A DNA stretch of 64,000 bases, taken from Sulfitobacter sabulilitoris (GTDB lineage: Bacteria; Pseudomonadota; Alphaproteobacteria; Rhodobacterales; Rhodobacteraceae). The position numbers and the translations under genes are program-made. Below the pieces are notes generated by a model that was not told where the DNA came from, did no database searches, and worked only from the letters and a program-made list of their open reading frames with translations. The stretch spans positions 1,041,415-1,105,414 of the forward strand of contig NZ_VANS01000001.1 of NCBI RefSeq assembly GCF_005887615.1, given 5' to 3'. Positions 37,648 through 46,462 of this stretch are shown here, piece after piece; position 1 is the first letter of the stretch; every line of letters begins with the position of its first letter.

Positions 37648-38811
37648 TCAGCTCATCGCTTCCATCATCTCGCGGCCCACCAGCATCCGCCGGATTTCCG
37701 ACGTGCCTGCGCCGATCTCCATCAGCTTGGCATCCCTGAACAGCCGGCTGACGGGGCTGTCGGCCAAAAATCCCGCGCCACCCATCGCCTGCACGGCCTG
37801 ATGCGCCTGTTTCATCGCCTCTTCGGAGGCGTAAAGACAGCATGCCGCAGCGTCCTGCCGGGTCACGGTGCCCCGGTCACAGGCCTTGGCGACCTCGTAG
37901 ACATAGGCGCGGGCGGAATTCATCGCCGTGTACATATCCGCGATCTTGCCCTGCATCAGCTGGAAATTCCCGATCGGCTGGCCGAATTGGCGGCGCTCCG
38001 CCAGGTAGGGCATGATTTCATCGAGGCACGCCGCCATGATCCCGGTGCCGATCCCCGCCAGAACGACACGCTCGTAATCGAGCCCGGACATCAGAACGCG
38101 CACGCCCTTGCCCTCTTCGCCCAGAATGTTCTCGAACGGCACCTCGACGTCTTCAAAGATCAGCTCGGCCGTATTCGACCCGCGCATCCCGAGCTTGTCG
38201 AAATGCGGGCTGGTGGAAAAACCGGTCATCGATTTTTCGATGATGAAGGCGGTCAGACCGCGCGATCCGGCCTCGGGGTCGGTTTTGGCATAGACCACCA
38301 GCGTGGTGGCGTCGGGGCCATTGGTGATCCAGTACTTGTTCCCGTTGAGCCTGAAATGATCGTTGCGCTTCTCCGCGCGCAGCTTCATCGACACGACGTC
38401 CGATCCCGCCCCCGCCTCCGACATCGCCAGCGCGCCGACATGCTCGCCCGAAATCAGCCCGGGCAGATATTTCATCTTTTGGGCGTCGGTGCCGTTCAGC
38501 TTGATCTGGTTGACGCACAGGTTGGAATGGGCGCCGTAGGACAACGACACCGATGCACTGGCGCGGGCGATCTCCTCGACTGCGACGGTATGGGCAAGAT
38601 ACGACATGCCCGCGCCGCCGAATTCCTCCGGAACGGTGATGCCCAGCAGGCCAAGTTTGCCCATCTCAGGCCACAGCGCGGGCGGAAACTCGTTCGAGCG
38701 GTCGATCTCTGCGGCCATCGGCTTGACGCGCTCCTGCGCCCAGCGGTGCACCATCTCGCGCAGGGAATTCACGTCCTCGCCGAGATCGAAAGTCATGGTG
38801 GCGTTGAACAT
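37648..38811 (-). CDS. ivd: Isovaleryl-CoA dehydrogenase
   Basis: This FAD-dependent acyl-CoA dehydrogenase converts isovaleryl-CoA to methylcrotonyl-CoA, passing electrons to ETF. The 387-residue protein has the FAD/substrate motifs [39 protein letters not shown] and the C-terminal [32 protein letters not shown]. The Glu in GLDYERVV is at the position used as the catalytic base in isovaleryl-type enzymes, supporting this subfamily. The start [14 protein letters not shown] at 38811 has GGAGGGGAGG just upstream. It is the first gene of the operon. Confidence 0.95.
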   Translation of the reverse strand: MFNATMTFDLGEDVNSLREMVHRWAQERVKPMAAEIDRSNEFPPALWPEMGKLGLLGITVPEEFGGAGMSYLAHTVAVEEIARASASVSLSYGAHSNLCVNQIKLNGTDAQKMKYLPGLISGEHVGALAMSEAGAGSDVVSMKLRAEKRNDHFRLNGNKYWITNGPDATTLVVYAKTDPEAGSRGLTAFIIEKSMTGFSTSPHFDKLGMRGSNTAELIFEDVEVPFENILGEEGKGVRVLMSGLDYERVVLAGIGTGIMAACLDEIMPYLAERRQFGQPIGNFQLMQGKIADMYTAMNSARAYVYEVAKACDRGTVTRQDAAACCLYASEEAMKQAHQAVQAMGGAGFLADSPVSRLFRDAKLMEIGAGTSEIRRMLVGREMMEAMS

Positions 38812-38836
38812 GCGCGGCCTCCCCTCCACAGATTAT

Positions 38837-38850
38837 TGAACACTTGTTCA
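38837..38850. promoter_or_regulatory. Palindromic operator candidate of the leucine operon
   Basis: TGAACA-CT-TGTTCA is a perfect palindrome lying directly after the ivd -10 box, over the predicted start of transcription. The position fits a repressor. A TetR-type regulator is plausible; none is encoded in this window. Confidence 0.6.
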
Positions 38851-38851
38851 T

Positions 38852-38880
38852 ATCCTAGCGACCGGTCCGAAACCGGTCAA
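38852..38880 (-). promoter_or_regulatory. Promoter of the leucine catabolic operon
   Basis: On the minus strand TTGACC (38880-38875) and TAGGAT (38857-38852) are 17 bases apart, five of six and four of six matches to consensus. The predicted start near 38845 gives a leader of about 34 bases. Confidence 0.65.
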
Positions 38881-38937
38881 GCACGATAAACGGTCAGGCG
38901 TCGGTTTACGGCGCGGGAACGAAGCGGCGGTCCGCGC

Positions 38938-38957
38938 GTTTGTGTGCTGACACAAAC
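38938..38957. promoter_or_regulatory. Hairpin upstream of the PNPOx-like gene
   Basis: GTTTGTGT (38938-38945) and ACACAAAC (38950-38957) are inverted around GCTG, 26 bases before the ATG at 38984. It could be an operator or a leader structure. Confidence 0.4.
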
Positions 38958-38983
38958 ACGAAACAGCGATCAGGAGCCTGCGC

Positions 38984-39454
38984 ATGTCGGATACATTGAA
39001 AGACACATTCTGGAGCAGGATAGACGCGGTGCGCGCCGGCATGCTGGAAAGCAACGGCGCCCCCGCCCGGCCGATGGCGCATTATGCCGACAAGGACGCC
39101 AAGGCGCTGTGGTTCATCACCGCCAGGCAGACCGACATCGCCAATGCTGCGCGCGCGGGCGCGCCCGCGACCTATGTGATCGCCAGCACCGACGCGCAGC
39201 TGTACGGCACGCTGCGTGGCACACTGCATCACGTCCCCGACCAGACCAAGCTGGATGCGCTCTGGGGTCCGATGGCCGAGGCGTGGTTTGACGGCGGCAA
39301 GGATGATCCGGATGTCTTTCTGGCGCGCATGGATCTGGCCGAGGCAGAGCTCTGGGCGACCGATGGCGCGGCCAAATTCCTGTATGAGACGGCAAAGGCA
39401 AACCTGACCGAAACCACGCCGGATGTCGGCGACCACGGCAAGGTGACATTTTGA
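38984..39454 (+). CDS. Pyridoxamine 5'-phosphate oxidase-like (general stress) protein
   Basis: The 156-residue protein matches the split-barrel flavin-binding family of general stress protein 26 type: RPMAHYADKDAKALWFITARQTDI, VIASTDAQLYGTLRGTLHHV and LWGPMAEAWFDGGKDDPDVFLARMD. Members bind FMN or similar cofactors; the reaction is not known here. AGGAG lies seven bases before the ATG. It is divergent from ivd and overlaps the next gene by four bases. Confidence 0.85.
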   Translation: MSDTLKDTFWSRIDAVRAGMLESNGAPARPMAHYADKDAKALWFITARQTDIANAARAGAPATYVIASTDAQLYGTLRGTLHHVPDQTKLDALWGPMAEAWFDGGKDDPDVFLARMDLAEAELWATDGAAKFLYETAKANLTETTPDVGDHGKVTF

Positions 39455-39933
39455 CCGTTCGGTCGGCCTGCATCGTCCTCGCCGCCACCATCGCGACGGC
39501 AGCCCCGTCCCCGGCGGCGCGCGCTGAACAGGTGGGCGAAATCGGCGTGGACTGGGCCGGCAACGACATCGTGATCGAAGCGGTGCGCGACCCGGAGGTG
39601 CAGGGCGTGACCTGCCACATCGCCTATTTCGACCGCAGCCTGATCGACCGTCTGGCCAATGGCAATTGGTTCGAGGATCCGTCCAACTCTTCCATTGCCT
39701 GTCGCCAGACCGGGCCGATCACGATCGGTGATATCGACCGCAGCGAAGACGGCGAGGACGTGTTTCGCACTTCCCGGTCGATCATCCTCAAGACCCTTCG
39801 GATCAAGCGGATCTTCGACGAGCCGAACCAGACGTTGATTTATGTCGCGCATGCACGCGAACTGACACAGGGATCGGCGAAGGTTTCAATGTCAACCGTG
39901 CCGCTTTACGCGCCCGTGCCCGCCGCCGACTGA
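39451..39933 (+). CDS. creA: CreA-like exported protein
   Basis: The 160-residue protein begins at a TTG that overlaps the preceding stop (TTGA). It has a signal peptide MTVRSACIVLAATIATAAPS... with likely cleavage at ARA-EQV. The mature part, GEIGVDWAGNDIVIEAVRDPEVQGVTCHIAYFDR, then SIACRQTGPI and RTSRSIILKTLRIKRIFDEPNQTLIYVAHA, is the CreA pattern. CreA proteins are periplasmic and of unknown function. Two Cys probably pair. Its 3' end overlaps the convergent aminotransferase by 28 bases. Confidence 0.85.
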   Translation: MTVRSACIVLAATIATAAPSPAARAEQVGEIGVDWAGNDIVIEAVRDPEVQGVTCHIAYFDRSLIDRLANGNWFEDPSNSSIACRQTGPITIGDIDRSEDGEDVFRTSRSIILKTLRIKRIFDEPNQTLIYVAHARELTQGSAKVSMSTVPLYAPVPAAD

Positions 39934-41120
39934 GCCTGCCACACCGCGCCGACCTCGGCGCGGATGATGCGGGCGATCAGCGCGCAGTCCTCGATCGAAA
40001 ACGTCAGCGGCACGCGCATGTCCACGATCCCCGCCAGGATGCGGTCAGTGGCGGGCATCGCGGGCGTGTCCACATAGCGCCAACTGTCATAGCGGCTGGT
40101 GAAGCCCACCGGCTCCGACGCGCCGAACCACTTCAGCTCGACCCCCCGCGCGGCGCAGCGCGCCACGACCTGCCGCACGGCCGCATCCGCCCAGTCAAGA
40201 AGCAGGAACTGAAAGGACGATCCGACGATCCGCTCCTGCTCGGGCCGGTCGATCAGGGTCAGGCCGGGAACGCCCGTCAACCCGTCGCACAGGGCGCCGT
40301 GCCGGTCGTTCCAGCGGGTGCATTGCGTCTCCAGATCGCGCAACTGCGGGCGCAGGATGGCGGCGCGCAGGTTGTCCATTCGCCCCGAGATGTTGGGCGT
40401 CTCGTATTTGACCCGCTCGAACGCCGCAGGCGGCGGGCTGGCGAGGTGACGGTCATAAAGCATGTAGGACCCCGACAGCATGATCGCCCGCGCGGCGATA
40501 TCCGGATCGCTTGCGATCAGCAACCCGCCCTCGCCTGAATTCACGTGCTTGTAGGTCTGGCAGGAAAAGCAGCCCACCGCACCATATGTGCCCGACGCGC
40601 GGCCCGCCCAGGCCGCGCCCATCGTGTGCGCGCAATCCTCGATCACGGTGACCCCGGCGGCGTCGCACATCGCCATCAGCCGCTCCATGTCGCAGATGTG
40701 CCCGCGCATGTGACTGAGCAGCAGGACCCGCGCCAGCGGCAACTTGGCCGCCAGATCGTCGAGATCGATGGTCAGGCCCTCGGTGACGCCGACGAACACC
40801 GGCACCGCCCCCACCGCCGCGATGGCGCCCGGCACCGGGGCCAGCGTAAAGGCGTTGGACAGAACCGGATCGCCATGCCCCACGCCCACCGCCCGAAGCG
40901 CGGTCGCCATCGCATATCCCCCCGAGGCCACGGCCAGGCAGTAGGGGACCCCCATCAGGGCCGCGAACTCCTGCTCCAGCAGGGCGGTTTCGCTGATCTC
41001 GCCCGGTGCGGTGTTGTAGCGGTGCAACCTGCCGTGCCGCAAAACCGCCAGCGCGGCGTCGATGCCCGCCTGCGGAATCTGTTCTTGCTGGGTGAAACTG
41101 CCGGTAAAGCGCTCTGTCAT
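39906..41120 (-). CDS. DegT/DnrJ/EryC1/StrS-type PLP aminotransferase
   Basis: The 404-residue fold-type I PLP enzyme belongs to the sugar aminotransferase family that makes amino-sugars for surface polysaccharides. It shows the substrate/PLP region VASGGYAMATALRAVGVGHGD, DCAHTMGAAWAGRASGTYG, and the catalytic Lys in SCQTYKHVNSGEGG. The rest follows the family to RVPLTFSIEDCALIARII. No sugar-nucleotide genes are adjacent; the downstream gene is a HAD phosphatase. The sugar substrate, or an amino-acid role, cannot be told. Length is normal. Confidence 0.9.
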   Translation of the reverse strand: MTERFTGSFTQQEQIPQAGIDAALAVLRHGRLHRYNTAPGEISETALLEQEFAALMGVPYCLAVASGGYAMATALRAVGVGHGDPVLSNAFTLAPVPGAIAAVGAVPVFVGVTEGLTIDLDDLAAKLPLARVLLLSHMRGHICDMERLMAMCDAAGVTVIEDCAHTMGAAWAGRASGTYGAVGCFSCQTYKHVNSGEGGLLIASDPDIAARAIMLSGSYMLYDRHLASPPPAAFERVKYETPNISGRMDNLRAAILRPQLRDLETQCTRWNDRHGALCDGLTGVPGLTLIDRPEQERIVGSSFQFLLLDWADAAVRQVVARCAARGVELKWFGASEPVGFTSRYDSWRYVDTPAMPATDRILAGIVDMRVPLTFSIEDCALIARIIRAEVGAVWQAQSAAGTGA

Positions 41121-41181
41121 GCCTTATGTTGTGCGGCGCGCCGTGGCACGGGTCAAGATGGCGCGCGCGCCATGCGTCACC

Positions 41182-41853
41182 TTATCCCAAAAGCCGATCG
41201 ATGATCGCCGGAAGATCGGCGTACCGCTCCAGCAGGGCCTCGGGTTCGAGCGCGGCCATATCGCCGCCGCCGGGGCCGAATGTCACCAGCACGCAAGGCA
41301 CCCCGGCCGCACGCGCGGTCTTGCGGTCGGTATCGGTATCACCGATCAGCGCGCAGCGCGCCGGATCGCCACCCGCGCGGCGCGCCGCCTCATAAAGATG
41401 CTCGGGGTCGGGCTTGCGCACCGCGAGCGTATCGGCCCCCACCATCGACCCGAAGGCGTCGCGCACCCCCAGCGAGGTCAGCAGCCTCTGGGCCAGCCCC
41501 TCGGGCTTGTTGGTGGCGATGCCAACGCCGTAGCCACCCGATTTCAGTTGCTCCACCGCGTCCATCGCGCCGGGGTACATCACCGTGTGAGTGTGGATAT
41601 CGGCGGCATATGCCTCGAGCAGAATGGGATAGTACCGGTCGATCGTCGCGGTGTCGCTGGCGCGGCCGAGCCGGTCCATGCCGAGGGTCAGCATCGCCCG
41701 CCCGCCGCGCAGCGCGGTGCCCGCATCCGTTTTCGCATCCAGCACGTCACCCGCGCCCATGTCGCGAAAGCATGTATTCGCCGCCGCGATCAGATCGCCG
41801 CTGGTGTCGGCCAGCGTGCCGTCCAGATCGAAAATCACCGTTTTGCCGCGCAT
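41182..41853 (-). CDS. gph: HAD-family phosphatase, phosphoglycolate phosphatase-like
   Basis: The 223-residue HAD hydrolase has motif I VIFDLDGTLADTSGDLIAAAN, motif II ATNKPEGLAQ, and motifs III/IV LAVRKPDPEHLYEAARRAGG and ALIGDTDTDRKTARAAG. This fits phosphoglycolate phosphatase (Gph), which clears 2-phosphoglycolate, though related HAD enzymes have other sugar-phosphate substrates. The start MRGKTVIFDLDG at 41853 is chosen; the long frame to 42741 overlaps glmU on the other strand. It is divergent from glmU and 61 bases from the aminotransferase. Confidence 0.88.
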   Translation of the reverse strand: MRGKTVIFDLDGTLADTSGDLIAAANTCFRDMGAGDVLDAKTDAGTALRGGRAMLTLGMDRLGRASDTATIDRYYPILLEAYAADIHTHTVMYPGAMDAVEQLKSGGYGVGIATNKPEGLAQRLLTSLGVRDAFGSMVGADTLAVRKPDPEHLYEAARRAGGDPARCALIGDTDTDRKTARAAGVPCVLVTFGPGGGDMAALEPEALLERYADLPAIIDRLLG

Positions 41854-41985
41854 CCCTCGCCCCCGCCCTCGGCGGACCTCCGCCGTCTGTTGTTGCAAGC
41901 CGCAACCTTGTTTGATCCCCGGCCGCCTTGCGCCCCGGTGCCAACCGGATAAACAGGGCGCGAACAGAACACAAAGAGTTATTCC

Positions 41986-43332
41986 ATGGACATTGCATTG
42001 GTCGTTCTTGCCGCGGGCAAGGGCACCCGGATGAATTCGGACCGCCCCAAGGTGCTGCACGAGGTGGCGCAGGCCCCGATGCTGGTGCATGCGCTGCGCG
42101 CCGGTGCGGCGCTGGACCCGGTGCGCACGGTCGTCGTCGCCGGGCACGAGGCGGACCGGGTCCGGGCCGCCGCGCTGGCCTTTGACGACACCATCGCGGT
42201 GGTCGAACAGCCCGAGCAGCTGGGCACGGCACATGCCGTCAGCCAGGCCCGCCCCGCGCTCGAAGACTTTGCCGGGCGCGTGATCGTGCTCTATGGCGAT
42301 ACGCCCTTCATTGCGCCCGACACCCTGCGCGACCTGGCGCAGGCCGCGGCGGATGTCGTGGTCCTGGGGTTCAATGCCGCCGATCCCGGTCGCTATGGCC
42401 GCCTTGTCATGCAGGGTGACACGCTCGAGCGGATCGTGGAATTCAAGGACGCGACCGACGCCGAGCGCGAGATCGGCCTGTGCAATTCCGGCGTGATCGC
42501 CTGCGATGCGGCGCTTTTGTTCGATCTGATCGACGCGGTGGGCAACGACAACGCGGCGGGCGAATATTACCTGACCGACATCGTGGCGCTGGCCCGGGCC
42601 CGGGGTCTGACGGCCACGACCGTCACCTGCGACGAGGCGGAAACGCTGGGCATCAATTCGCGCGCCCAACTGGCCCAGGCCGACGCCGCGTTCCAGGATC
42701 GCGCCCGCGCGGCGGCGATGGAGGATGGCGTGACGCTGCATGCGCCCGGCACCGTCTATTTCGCCTTTGACACGGTGATCGGCCGCGACAGCGTGATCGA
42801 ACCCAATGTCGTCTTCGGCCCCGGCGTGACGGTGGAATCAGGCGCACGCATCCGCTCGTTTTCGCACCTCGAGGGGTGCCACGTGGCCCGCGGCGGGGTG
42901 ATCGGCCCCTATGCCCGCCTGCGCCCGGGCGCTGAGTTGTCCGAAAATGTGCGCATCGGCAACTTTGTCGAGATCAAGAACGCGCAGGTCGGCGAGGGCA
43001 CCAAGATCAACCACCTCAGCTATATCGGCGATGCGACCATCGGCGCGGCCAGCAACATCGGCGCGGGCACGGTCACGTGCAACTACGATGGCGTGCTGAA
43101 ACACCACACCCACATCGGCGCGCGTACCTTTATCGGGTCCAATACGATGCTGGTGGCGCCCGTGCATATCGGCGACGGGGCGATGACAGGATCGGGATCG
43201 GTCATCACCTCCGATGTCGAGCCGGACGCGCTGGCGCTGTCGCGCAGTCCGCAGGTTGAAAAACCCGGCATGGCGCGCAAACTGATGGCAATACTCAAGG
43301 CCAAGAAGGCCCAACAGACCAGAGGCAGTTGA
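41986..43332 (+). CDS. glmU: Bifunctional GlmU: GlcN-1-P acetyltransferase / UDP-GlcNAc pyrophosphorylase
   Basis: GlmU makes UDP-GlcNAc for peptidoglycan and lipid A. The 448-residue protein has the N-terminal nucleotidyltransferase motif VVLAAGKGTRMNSDRPKVLH and LYGDTPFIAPDTL. The C-terminal left-handed beta-helix follows from about residue 245, with hexapeptide repeats and acetyl-CoA residues in IGARTFIGSNTMLVAPVHIG. AAAGAG lies eight bases before the ATG. glmS follows after a single base, so the two are an operon. Confidence 0.97.
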   Translation: MDIALVVLAAGKGTRMNSDRPKVLHEVAQAPMLVHALRAGAALDPVRTVVVAGHEADRVRAAALAFDDTIAVVEQPEQLGTAHAVSQARPALEDFAGRVIVLYGDTPFIAPDTLRDLAQAAADVVVLGFNAADPGRYGRLVMQGDTLERIVEFKDATDAEREIGLCNSGVIACDAALLFDLIDAVGNDNAAGEYYLTDIVALARARGLTATTVTCDEAETLGINSRAQLAQADAAFQDRARAAAMEDGVTLHAPGTVYFAFDTVIGRDSVIEPNVVFGPGVTVESGARIRSFSHLEGCHVARGGVIGPYARLRPGAELSENVRIGNFVEIKNAQVGEGTKINHLSYIGDATIGAASNIGAGTVTCNYDGVLKHHTHIGARTFIGSNTMLVAPVHIGDGAMTGSGSVITSDVEPDALALSRSPQVEKPGMARKLMAILKAKKAQQTRGS

Positions 43333-43333
43333 C

Positions 43334-45154
43334 ATGTGTGGAATTGTGGGAGTTTTGGGCAATCACGAAGCGGCGCCCATCCTGGTGGAGGCGCTCAAGC
43401 GTCTGGAATATCGCGGCTATGACAGCGCGGGCATCGCGACTGTCAATCATGGCACGCTGGACCGGCGCCGGGCCGTCGGCAAGCTGGTCAACCTCAGCGA
43501 TCTGCTGGTGCACGAGCCGCTGCGCGGCAAATCGGGTATCGGGCACACCCGCTGGGCCACGCACGGCGCGCCCACCGTGTCCAACGCGCATCCGCACCAG
43601 GCCGGACCCGTCGCCGTGGTGCACAACGGCATCATCGAAAACTTCCGCGACCTGCGCGCCGAACTGGCCCAGCATGGCGTGTCCTTCACCACCCAGACCG
43701 ACACCGAAACCGTCGCCTTGCTGACCCAGTACCACATGGAGCAGGGCAACGACCCGGTCACGGCCGCGAACCTGACGCTGGACCGCCTGCAGGGCGCCTT
43801 TGCGCTGGCGTTTCTGTTTTCGGGGCATGACGATCTGATGATCGCCGCGCGCAAGGGGTCGCCGCTGGCCATCGGGCATGGCAACGGCGAGATGTTCGTC
43901 GGCTCCGATGCGATCGCGCTGGCGCCGCTGACGGACCGGATCACCTATCTTGAGGAAGGCGACCGCGCGGTCCTGACCCGCACCTCGCTCGAGATCCGCG
44001 ACGCCAATGGAGCGCTGGCCAACCGCGCCATCCGAACCATCCAGATCGACAGCACCCGCATCGACAAGGCCGGGCACAAACATTTCATGGCCAAGGAAAT
44101 CGCCGAGCAGCCCGGCGTGATCAGTCAGGCCCTCGATCATTACCTCAGCGCCGACGGGCAGGTCGAACTGCCTGAACCGGGCATCGATTTCACGCAGATC
44201 GACCGGCTGACGATGGTGGCCTGCGGAACGGCCTATTACGCCTGTCTCACCGCGAAATACTGGTTCGAGCAGATCGCGCGCCTGCCCGTGGATGTCGATG
44301 TCGCCTCGGAATTCCGCTACCGCGAGCCGCCCGTTTCCGACCGCACGGCGGCGCTGTTCGTCAGCCAGTCCGGCGAGACCGCCGATACGCTCGCCGCGCT
44401 GCGCTACTGCGAGGGGAAGGCCAGCCGCATCCTGTCGGTGATCAATGTCACCGAATCCTCCATCGCGCGCGAAAGCGACCTGGCCTTGCCGATCTACGCC
44501 GGCGTCGAGGTCGGCGTGGCTTCGACCAAGGCGTTCACCTGCCAGTTGAGCGTACTGTTCCTGCTGGTGCTGAAAGCGGCCAGCGACCGTGGCGTGATCG
44601 ACGCCGACACGATGGCCGACCACGTGTCGGCGCTGCGCGGATTGCCCTCTGCGATGGGGGCCGCGATTGAAATGAACGACACCATGCGCCGCGCCGCCCT
44701 CAGACTGGCCGAGGCCCGCGACGTGCTGTTCCTGGGGCGTGGCGTGATGTACCCCATCGCGCTGGAAGGCGCGCTGAAGCTCAAGGAAATCAGCTATATC
44801 CACGCCGAGGGATATGCGTCGGGCGAGTTGAAGCACGGCCCCATCGCCCTGGTGGACAAGACCGTGCCGGTGGTGGTGATGGCCCCGCGCGACGCGCTGT
44901 TCGACAAGACGGTCAGCAACATGCAGGAGGTCATGGCCCGCAAGGGAAAGGTGATCCTGATCTCGGACCGTGACGGGCTCGACGAAGCGAGCGAGGGGGT
45001 CTTCGCCTCGATCGAAATGCCGCGCGTCAGCGATGCGGTCGCGCCGATCCTCTATGCGATCCCGGCGCAAATGCTGGCGTATCACACAGCCGTCGCCAAG
45101 GGCACGGACGTGGACCAGCCGCGCAACCTTGCCAAGTCGGTGACGGTCGAATGA
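43334..45154 (+). CDS. glmS: Glucosamine-6-phosphate synthase
   Basis: GlmS forms glucosamine-6-phosphate from fructose-6-phosphate and glutamine. The 606-residue protein has the N-terminal glutaminase domain starting MCGIVGVLGNHEAAP, with catalytic Cys2. GHTRWATHGAPTVSNAHPH follows, then two SIS isomerase domains with SQSGETADTLAAL, STKAFTCQ and EGALKLKEISYIHAEGYASGELKHGP. It ends [13 protein letters not shown] as is usual. It supplies the substrate path that glmU completes. The AlkD-like gene starts at its stop. Confidence 0.97.
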   Translation: MCGIVGVLGNHEAAPILVEALKRLEYRGYDSAGIATVNHGTLDRRRAVGKLVNLSDLLVHEPLRGKSGIGHTRWATHGAPTVSNAHPHQAGPVAVVHNGIIENFRDLRAELAQHGVSFTTQTDTETVALLTQYHMEQGNDPVTAANLTLDRLQGAFALAFLFSGHDDLMIAARKGSPLAIGHGNGEMFVGSDAIALAPLTDRITYLEEGDRAVLTRTSLEIRDANGALANRAIRTIQIDSTRIDKAGHKHFMAKEIAEQPGVISQALDHYLSADGQVELPEPGIDFTQIDRLTMVACGTAYYACLTAKYWFEQIARLPVDVDVASEFRYREPPVSDRTAALFVSQSGETADTLAALRYCEGKASRILSVINVTESSIARESDLALPIYAGVEVGVASTKAFTCQLSVLFLLVLKAASDRGVIDADTMADHVSALRGLPSAMGAAIEMNDTMRRAALRLAEARDVLFLGRGVMYPIALEGALKLKEISYIHAEGYASGELKHGPIALVDKTVPVVVMAPRDALFDKTVSNMQEVMARKGKVILISDRDGLDEASEGVFASIEMPRVSDAVAPILYAIPAQMLAYHTAVAKGTDVDQPRNLAKSVTVE

Positions 45155-45897
45155 CAACGGATTCCGACACCACCCCCGCCGAAACCGATGCGTCCGTCGT
45201 CGATCCACTTGCCGGGCATGGCGCCGCGCAGCCCTACATCGACCAGCTGATCGCACTGTCCAACCCCGAAAAGGCCGCGCAGATGCGCGCCTATCACAAG
45301 GTGGACCGGCCCTATCTGGGGCTTTCCAACCCGGAGGTGAACGATCTGGTCAAGACATGGCGCACAGCACGCGACCTGCCGGATCGGGTGGCGCTGGCGC
45401 GCGCGCTTTGGACCAGCGATATTTTCGAGGCGCGGCTGGCCGCGGCCAAGCTGCTGACGCAGGCCCGGATCGCCGGCGACGCCGAGGTCTGGGACCTGAT
45501 CGTGTCGTGGGTGCCCGATTTCGACAGCTGGGCCATCGCCGACCACGCCTGCATGGCCGGGCAAAAGCGGCTGGTCGCCGATCCGTCGCGGTTGGACCAG
45601 GTCGAAGGCTGGACCACGTCCGACCATATGTGGACCCGGCGCGCGGCGCTGGTCATCACCCTGCCCTGGACCAAGCAGAACCACCCCAAGGCGGACGAAT
45701 CGGCGATCCGCGAGCGCGTTCTGGGCTGGGCCGCGCAATACGTGCCCGATCGCGCCTGGTTCATTCAGAAAGCCGTCGCATGGTGGCTGCGCGACCTGAG
45801 CAAGCATGACGCGGACCGGGTGCGCGCGTTTCTGGCCGAACATGGCGCGGCGATGAAACCCTTTGCCGCCAAGGAGGCGGCCAAGTACCTGAAATAA
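45151..45897 (+). CDS. AlkD-like DNA alkylation repair protein
   Basis: The 248-residue protein is made of helical HEAT-like repeats typical of AlkD-type glycosylases that remove N3- and N7-alkylpurines: [67 protein letters not shown] and [22 protein letters not shown]. The Trp- and Asp-rich lesion-contact face is conserved. The ATG overlaps the glmS stop by four bases, so expression is tied to cell-wall precursor synthesis with no obvious reason. Confidence 0.85.
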   Translation: MTTDSDTTPAETDASVVDPLAGHGAAQPYIDQLIALSNPEKAAQMRAYHKVDRPYLGLSNPEVNDLVKTWRTARDLPDRVALARALWTSDIFEARLAAAKLLTQARIAGDAEVWDLIVSWVPDFDSWAIADHACMAGQKRLVADPSRLDQVEGWTTSDHMWTRRAALVITLPWTKQNHPKADESAIRERVLGWAAQYVPDRAWFIQKAVAWWLRDLSKHDADRVRAFLAEHGAAMKPFAAKEAAKYLK

Positions 45898-45907
45898 ATC
45901 GCGTGCC

Positions 45908-46375
45908 TTAGCCGGTCACGCTGACTTCGACCGGGGTCAGCGCGCCCAGTTGCGCCCCGATCAACCGCAAGGCGGGCAAGGACATGCGGCTGCCCGCCGT
46001 GGGGGGCCCTGGAATCGGAATGAGCGTCACGGCGGCGGATTTGCCCGTCGCCGGGTTGGTCACACGGCCCGGCGTCTCGGTCGTGACAAGCGGCGTCTTG
46101 AGCCAAAACCCCGGTTCCGTTGGCGACCCGAGCGACGCGATGGTCGTGCCCAGCACACGCGCGCCGTCGGGCCTGACCGCTGCCGCCTCCGCGCGCTGTG
46201 CGGCGGTCGTGGTGTCGAACTGCTCTGGCGTGGTGGCGCCGGGGGGCGGCGGCGCGGGCCGCCGGGTCTGTGCGGGCGCCGCGTCGGTCGCGGGCCCGGG
46301 CGCGGGCCGCGTGGCAAGATCGCCGCAGCCGCCAAGGACCGCGACCACGATGAAGGCTGTGCACATTCTGGTCAT
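45908..46375 (-). CDS. Lipoprotein of unknown function
   Basis: The 155-residue protein has lipoprotein signal [19 protein letters not shown] with lipobox LGGC. A Pro/Ala/Thr-rich linker ([20 protein letters not shown]) leads to a mature region with [25 protein letters not shown] and [18 protein letters not shown]. This last pattern resembles SPOR-independent cell-surface lipoproteins that are sometimes labelled as D-galactarate dehydratase; I see no enzyme motif. It is convergent with the AlkD-like gene and divergent from moaA. Confidence 0.75.
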   Translation of the reverse strand: MTRMCTAFIVVAVLGGCGDLATRPAPGPATDAAPAQTRRPAPPPPGATTPEQFDTTTAAQRAEAAAVRPDGARVLGTTIASLGSPTEPGFWLKTPLVTTETPGRVTNPATGKSAAVTLIPIPGPPTAGSRMSLPALRLIGAQLGALTPVEVSVTG

Positions 46376-46462
46376 GGTTGCAGTCTAAACCATACCTCAT
46401 GCACTCGGGCAATCGCACTTCTCCCCTTGTCGCCGCGTCGGCGCACCTTTACCTATCAAGGT

